From positions 3,720,001 to 3,784,000 of the forward strand of contig NZ_PJMS01000001.1 of the NCBI RefSeq assembly GCF_002846555.1: a stretch of 64,000 nt of DNA, read 5' to 3'. Shown here piece by piece: positions 61,251 through 64,000 of the stretch. The stretch is from Aquimarina sp. MAR_2010_214. Its GTDB lineage: Bacteria > Bacteroidota > Bacteroidia > Flavobacteriales > Flavobacteriaceae. Both the position numbers and the translations under genes were made by a program. The number at the start of each line of letters is the position of its first letter. The stretch's first letter is position 1. Below the pieces are notes generated by a model. The model did no database searches. It was not told where the DNA came from and saw nothing but the letters and a program-made list of their open reading frames with translations.

Positions 61251-61949
61251 ATGGTTAAAAGGCAAACAGCAACAAAAATTAGAAAAGCACATAGGTATTT
61301 AGGCCTCTTTTTAGGAATCCAGTTTCTACTATGGACGGTTAGTGGCTTATATTTTAGCTGGACAGATATTGACGATATTCATGGAGATCAATTTAGAAAT
61401 GAAAATATTGATGTTTTATCCTTTAATGATTTGATAAAACCTTCTCAAATAGAAACAAAGGAGTCCATTCAATCACTAGAACTTAAAGAAATAGCCGGAC
61501 AACCGTATTACTGGGTAAATGACAAGCAACTTTTTGATGCAACTACAGGAGCCATAAAATCAGAAATAACTACTTCTGAAGCTTTGAAAATTGCAGAAAA
61601 AAATATGCATCCAGAACTAAAAGCAGAAAGTATTGAAAAAATAAGTGAAGTTGGTAATCATCATGAATATAGAGGAAGACCGCTACCTGCTTATGTTGTT
61701 TCATATGAGCACTCTCAAAATGTAAAAGCATATATCTCGGTAAAAGATGGAAGTTTTCAAAGAGTGAGACACCGATCGTGGCGCTGGTTTGATTTCCTTT
61801 GGATGACTCATACAATGGATTATGAAGGAAGAGATGATTTTAATACAATTATTCTAAGGGCTTTTTCTCTATTAGGATTAATAACTGTGCTAAGTGGGTT
61901 CACTTTATGGTTTATATCCTCACCGACAATTAGAAAAATAAAAAAATAA
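61251..61949 (+). CDS. PepSY-domain membrane protein
   Basis: The 232-residue protein has an N-terminal membrane helix (LGLFLGIQFLLWTVSGLYFSW), a periplasmic part with PepSY-like text (AGQPYYWVNDKQLFDATTGA, TSEALKIAEKNM), and a C-terminal helix (LGLITVLSGFTLWFISS). The WTVSGLYFSW and HTMDYEGRDDFNTIILRAFS segments are typical of PepSY_TM proteins found with metal uptake and export genes. It lies between copA and cusB. The role is unclear; it may be a redox or assembly partner. Confidence 0.82.
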   Translation: MVKRQTATKIRKAHRYLGLFLGIQFLLWTVSGLYFSWTDIDDIHGDQFRNENIDVLSFNDLIKPSQIETKESIQSLELKEIAGQPYYWVNDKQLFDATTGAIKSEITTSEALKIAEKNMHPELKAESIEKISEVGNHHEYRGRPLPAYVVSYEHSQNVKAYISVKDGSFQRVRHRSWRWFDFLWMTHTMDYEGRDDFNTIILRAFSLLGLITVLSGFTLWFISSPTIRKIKK

Positions 61950-61954
61950 GCGTC

Positions 61955-63661
61955 ATGAATAAGAACATCATTTATATTGGTATAGCAGTTCTTGCAGGGC
62001 TATTGGGAGGTTACTTTATTTTCGGAAGTAATAATTCTACTCAACACAATCAAAACAATCATCAGGAAGAAGCTACAACAAATCAAATGTGGACTTGCTC
62101 AATGCACCCACAAATTATGCAAACAGAACCTGGCGATTGTCCAATATGTGGTATGGATCTAATTCCGACAGAAACCAAAACTGATGGTCTTTCTGCTGAT
62201 CAATTTAAAATGACCGAAAATGCAATGGCATTAGCAAACATCCAAACTACTAGAGTCGGAAATCTAACAGGAGTTGATAAAGACAGGATTATATTATCTG
62301 GAAAAATAATGGAAAATGAAGAGGCAAACGCAGTACAAGCTAGTTATTTTGATGGTAGAATCGAACGGTTGAATGTTAATTACAAAGGACAAGAGGTTAG
62401 AAAAGGGCAAAGATTGGCAACTATTTATGCACCAAACCTAGTCGCTGCGCAACAAGAACTTATTACTGCAGTATCACTTAAAGAATCTCAACCAATACTT
62501 TATAAAGCTGTTCGTAATAAATTAAAGTTATGGAAACTTTCAGACAACCAAATCAATGCAATAGAATCTTCGGGTAAAGTTCAGGAAAACTTTCCGGTTT
62601 ATGCAACCGTTTCTGGTACCGTTTCAGAAGTAATGAGTGCAGAAGGTGACTATGTAAAACAAGGGCAGCCTATTTTAAAAGTAAGTAACCTTAGTACGGT
62701 CTGGGCAGAATTTGATGTATATGAAAATCAAATTGCACAATTTAAAAAAGGGCAGCAAATCAATATTACCACTACTGCATATCCAGATAAAAAATTTGAT
62801 GGCACAATATCTTTTATAAACCCAGTTTTAAATGCTAAAACAAGAACCATTACAATAAGAACTAACCTTAGCAATCGAGATCATCTTTTTAAGCCAGGGA
62901 TGTTTGTAACTGGTAGTGTTGCAAGTAAAAATGAGACTACAGAACAACTTGTTGTTCCGGCAAGTGCTGTGTTATGGACAGGTGAACGCTCTGTAGTCTA
63001 TATAAAAACAAATGCTACCGAACCCATTTTTGAAATGAGAGAAGTATTGCTGGGAAATGCTACAGGGAATACATATACAATTCTAAATGGACTCAATAAT
63101 GGTGATGAGATAGTTACAAATGGAACATTTACCGTTGATGCTGCAGCCCAATTACAGGGAAAAAAATCAATGATGAACAAAGAAGGAGGAAAGACCATGA
63201 TGGGTCAAGATAAAAATATGGAAGTATCAAAGTCTTTTCAGAAAGATTTTTTACCAGCCTTTATACCATACTTACAAATGAAAGATGCATTTGTAGAATC
63301 AGATGCTTCTCAGGCCTCTATTTTCGCGAAAGAAACAAATGAAATCTTAAAAGCAATTAAGACTTCAGATTTGAAAGAGGTAGAAAAAACTCATCTATCA
63401 AATAGTATCAAAATATTAGATAATATTGCGAACAACAAAGAATTAGAAAAACAAAGAACCTATTTTGTAGCATTAAATGAGACTATAGTAGCTCTAGTAT
63501 CTAACTTTACCGAATTAAGTACAGCAATATATGTGCAAAAATGCCCTATGGCGAATACCAATAAAGGAGCTATTTGGATAAGTGGAGAAAAAGAAATTCG
63601 TAACCCATATTTTGGTGATGCAATGCTAACTTGTGGTAGCGTTATTAATACAATTAAATAG
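61955..63661 (+). CDS. cusB: CusB-type periplasmic adaptor with HMBD and DUF3347 domains
   Basis: The membrane-fusion adaptor joins CusA to CusC. The 568-residue protein has a membrane anchor (IIYIGIAVLAGLLGGYFIFG), a His-rich linker, an HMBD unit (WTCSMHPQIMQTEPGDCPIC and on), and the adaptor core: YFDGRIERLNVNYKGQEVRK, PVYATVSGTVSEVMSAEGDY, TVWAEFDVYENQIAQFKKGQ and a barrel with FKPGMFVTGSVASKN. A DUF3347 domain closes the protein (about 435-568, ending EKEIRNPYFGDAMLTCGSV). The order of the genes is unusual: cusB lies at the end, far from cusA. Confidence 0.92.
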   Translation: MNKNIIYIGIAVLAGLLGGYFIFGSNNSTQHNQNNHQEEATTNQMWTCSMHPQIMQTEPGDCPICGMDLIPTETKTDGLSADQFKMTENAMALANIQTTRVGNLTGVDKDRIILSGKIMENEEANAVQASYFDGRIERLNVNYKGQEVRKGQRLATIYAPNLVAAQQELITAVSLKESQPILYKAVRNKLKLWKLSDNQINAIESSGKVQENFPVYATVSGTVSEVMSAEGDYVKQGQPILKVSNLSTVWAEFDVYENQIAQFKKGQQINITTTAYPDKKFDGTISFINPVLNAKTRTITIRTNLSNRDHLFKPGMFVTGSVASKNETTEQLVVPASAVLWTGERSVVYIKTNATEPIFEMREVLLGNATGNTYTILNGLNNGDEIVTNGTFTVDAAAQLQGKKSMMNKEGGKTMMGQDKNMEVSKSFQKDFLPAFIPYLQMKDAFVESDASQASIFAKETNEILKAIKTSDLKEVEKTHLSNSIKILDNIANNKELEKQRTYFVALNETIVALVSNFTELSTAIYVQKCPMANTNKGAIWISGEKEIRNPYFGDAMLTCGSVINTIK

Positions 63662-63705
63662 GAGTAAGACAGAAGAAAAAAGTCTTTTTAATAATATAAC
63701 TCACG

Positions 63706-64000
63706 TTATTTTTTAATAGCATGGGTTAGGTTATGTTTATAAACACTACCGATAGGAATATCAACTCCAGCTACTTTTAATCGATTCCCTTCAATAGTTT
63801 GTATTTTTTTAAGCGCTATTATATAAGAACGATGTATTCTTAAAAATTGATTTTTTGGTAAAGTATTTTCAAAATTGGTCAGCCTGTCTAATGAAGTAAT
63901 GGTTTCGTTTTCCAGATGTATTTTGACATAACTTCCTAAACTTTCTAGATATAAAATACTATCTAATTGAATTTGATGCACTTTTTTGTCTCCTTTCACA
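63706..64000 (-). CDS. LytTR-type response regulator, C-terminal part (runs off the window)
   Basis: The minus-strand frame is open to the end of the window, so this is the 3' part of a longer gene. The visible 98 residues make up a LytTR DNA-binding domain: HQIQLDSILYLESLGSYVKI, RLTNFENTLPKNQFLRIHRS and YIIALKKIQTIEGNRLKVAG. A receiver domain is expected in the missing part. It is convergent with cusB and its relation to the copper island is not known. Confidence 0.88.
   Translation of the reverse strand, partial: VKGDKKVHQIQLDSILYLESLGSYVKIHLENETITSLDRLTNFENTLPKNQFLRIHRSYIIALKKIQTIEGNRLKVAGVDIPIGSVYKHNLTHAIKK

Noticed and set aside
1..64000. CRISPR arrays, tRNA and rRNA genes
   Set aside because: I found no regularly spaced repeats of CRISPR type and no cloverleaf or rRNA sequence by reading; a covariance search could not be run.

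Overview
The window looks like a piece of a marine Bacteroidetes chromosome, most likely family Flavobacteriaceae (Aquimarina-like, an inference from gene content only). It is AT-rich by eye. The supporting signs are a SusC/SusD pair, several secreted proteins with Flavobacteriia-style signal peptides, a type IX secretion (Por) C-terminal tail, HYC_CC_PP and DUF3347 copper proteins, and repeated matches to the Bacteroidetes -7 promoter element TAnnTTTG, some with TTTG 19 bases upstream. I saw no rRNA, tRNA or CRISPR array.

Layout. 1-2222: 3' end of a susC-like gene and a complete susD-like gene. 2480-3532: an intact IS1595-type insertion sequence with 13-bp terminal repeats and an 8-bp target duplication. 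3680-5251: a lipoprotein and a secreted M28-like protein that has lost catalytic residues. 5284-10230: the threonine operon thrA-thrB-thrC on the minus strand, preceded by a 37-residue Thr/Ile-rich leader peptide. 10488-24109: mostly household genes (nnr, xerD, two beta-barrel paralogues, aroQ, lpdA, two msrB genes, a hydrolase, a helicase) and a small ArsR-controlled cluster (cupin, SDR, PhzF) with a duplicated operator. 24340-24880: two look-alike hairpins, then a Cys-rich peptide with a double-glycine-type leader and its terminator.

25020-39802: an rRNA methyltransferase, OmpA and M23 envelope proteins, a degenerate hybrid histidine kinase, a 222-bp palindromic repeat, an ECF sigma factor with a membrane partner, an astacin-type protease, a self-regulated ArsR/SRPBCC pair, a fatty acid hydroxylase-like protein, a cupin, an exported methyltransferase-like protein, and aldehyde dehydrogenase with DUF779. 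40379-51387: a large secreted M14 carboxypeptidase with a T9SS tail, a divergent HTH/secreted peptide pair, a VTT membrane protein with a methyltransferase, secreted proteins of unknown role, a Crp/Fnr-like regulator and a GNAT acetyltransferase.

51485-63661 is a nine-gene copper-resistance island on the plus strand: HYC_CC_PP protein, CusA pump, a four-helix-bundle protein, TolC-like channel, DUF3347 lipoprotein, an HMA-AraC regulator, CopA ATPase, a PepSY protein and a CusB adaptor carrying its own DUF3347 domain. CopA would move copper from cytoplasm to periplasm, the CusABC-type pump would export it from the cell, and the DUF3347 and heavy-metal-binding domains would hand metal between them. 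The four-helix-bundle gene sits between cusA and the channel gene among short A/T repeats and appears to have changed the start of the channel gene. The window ends in the DNA-binding domain of a LytTR regulator on the minus strand.
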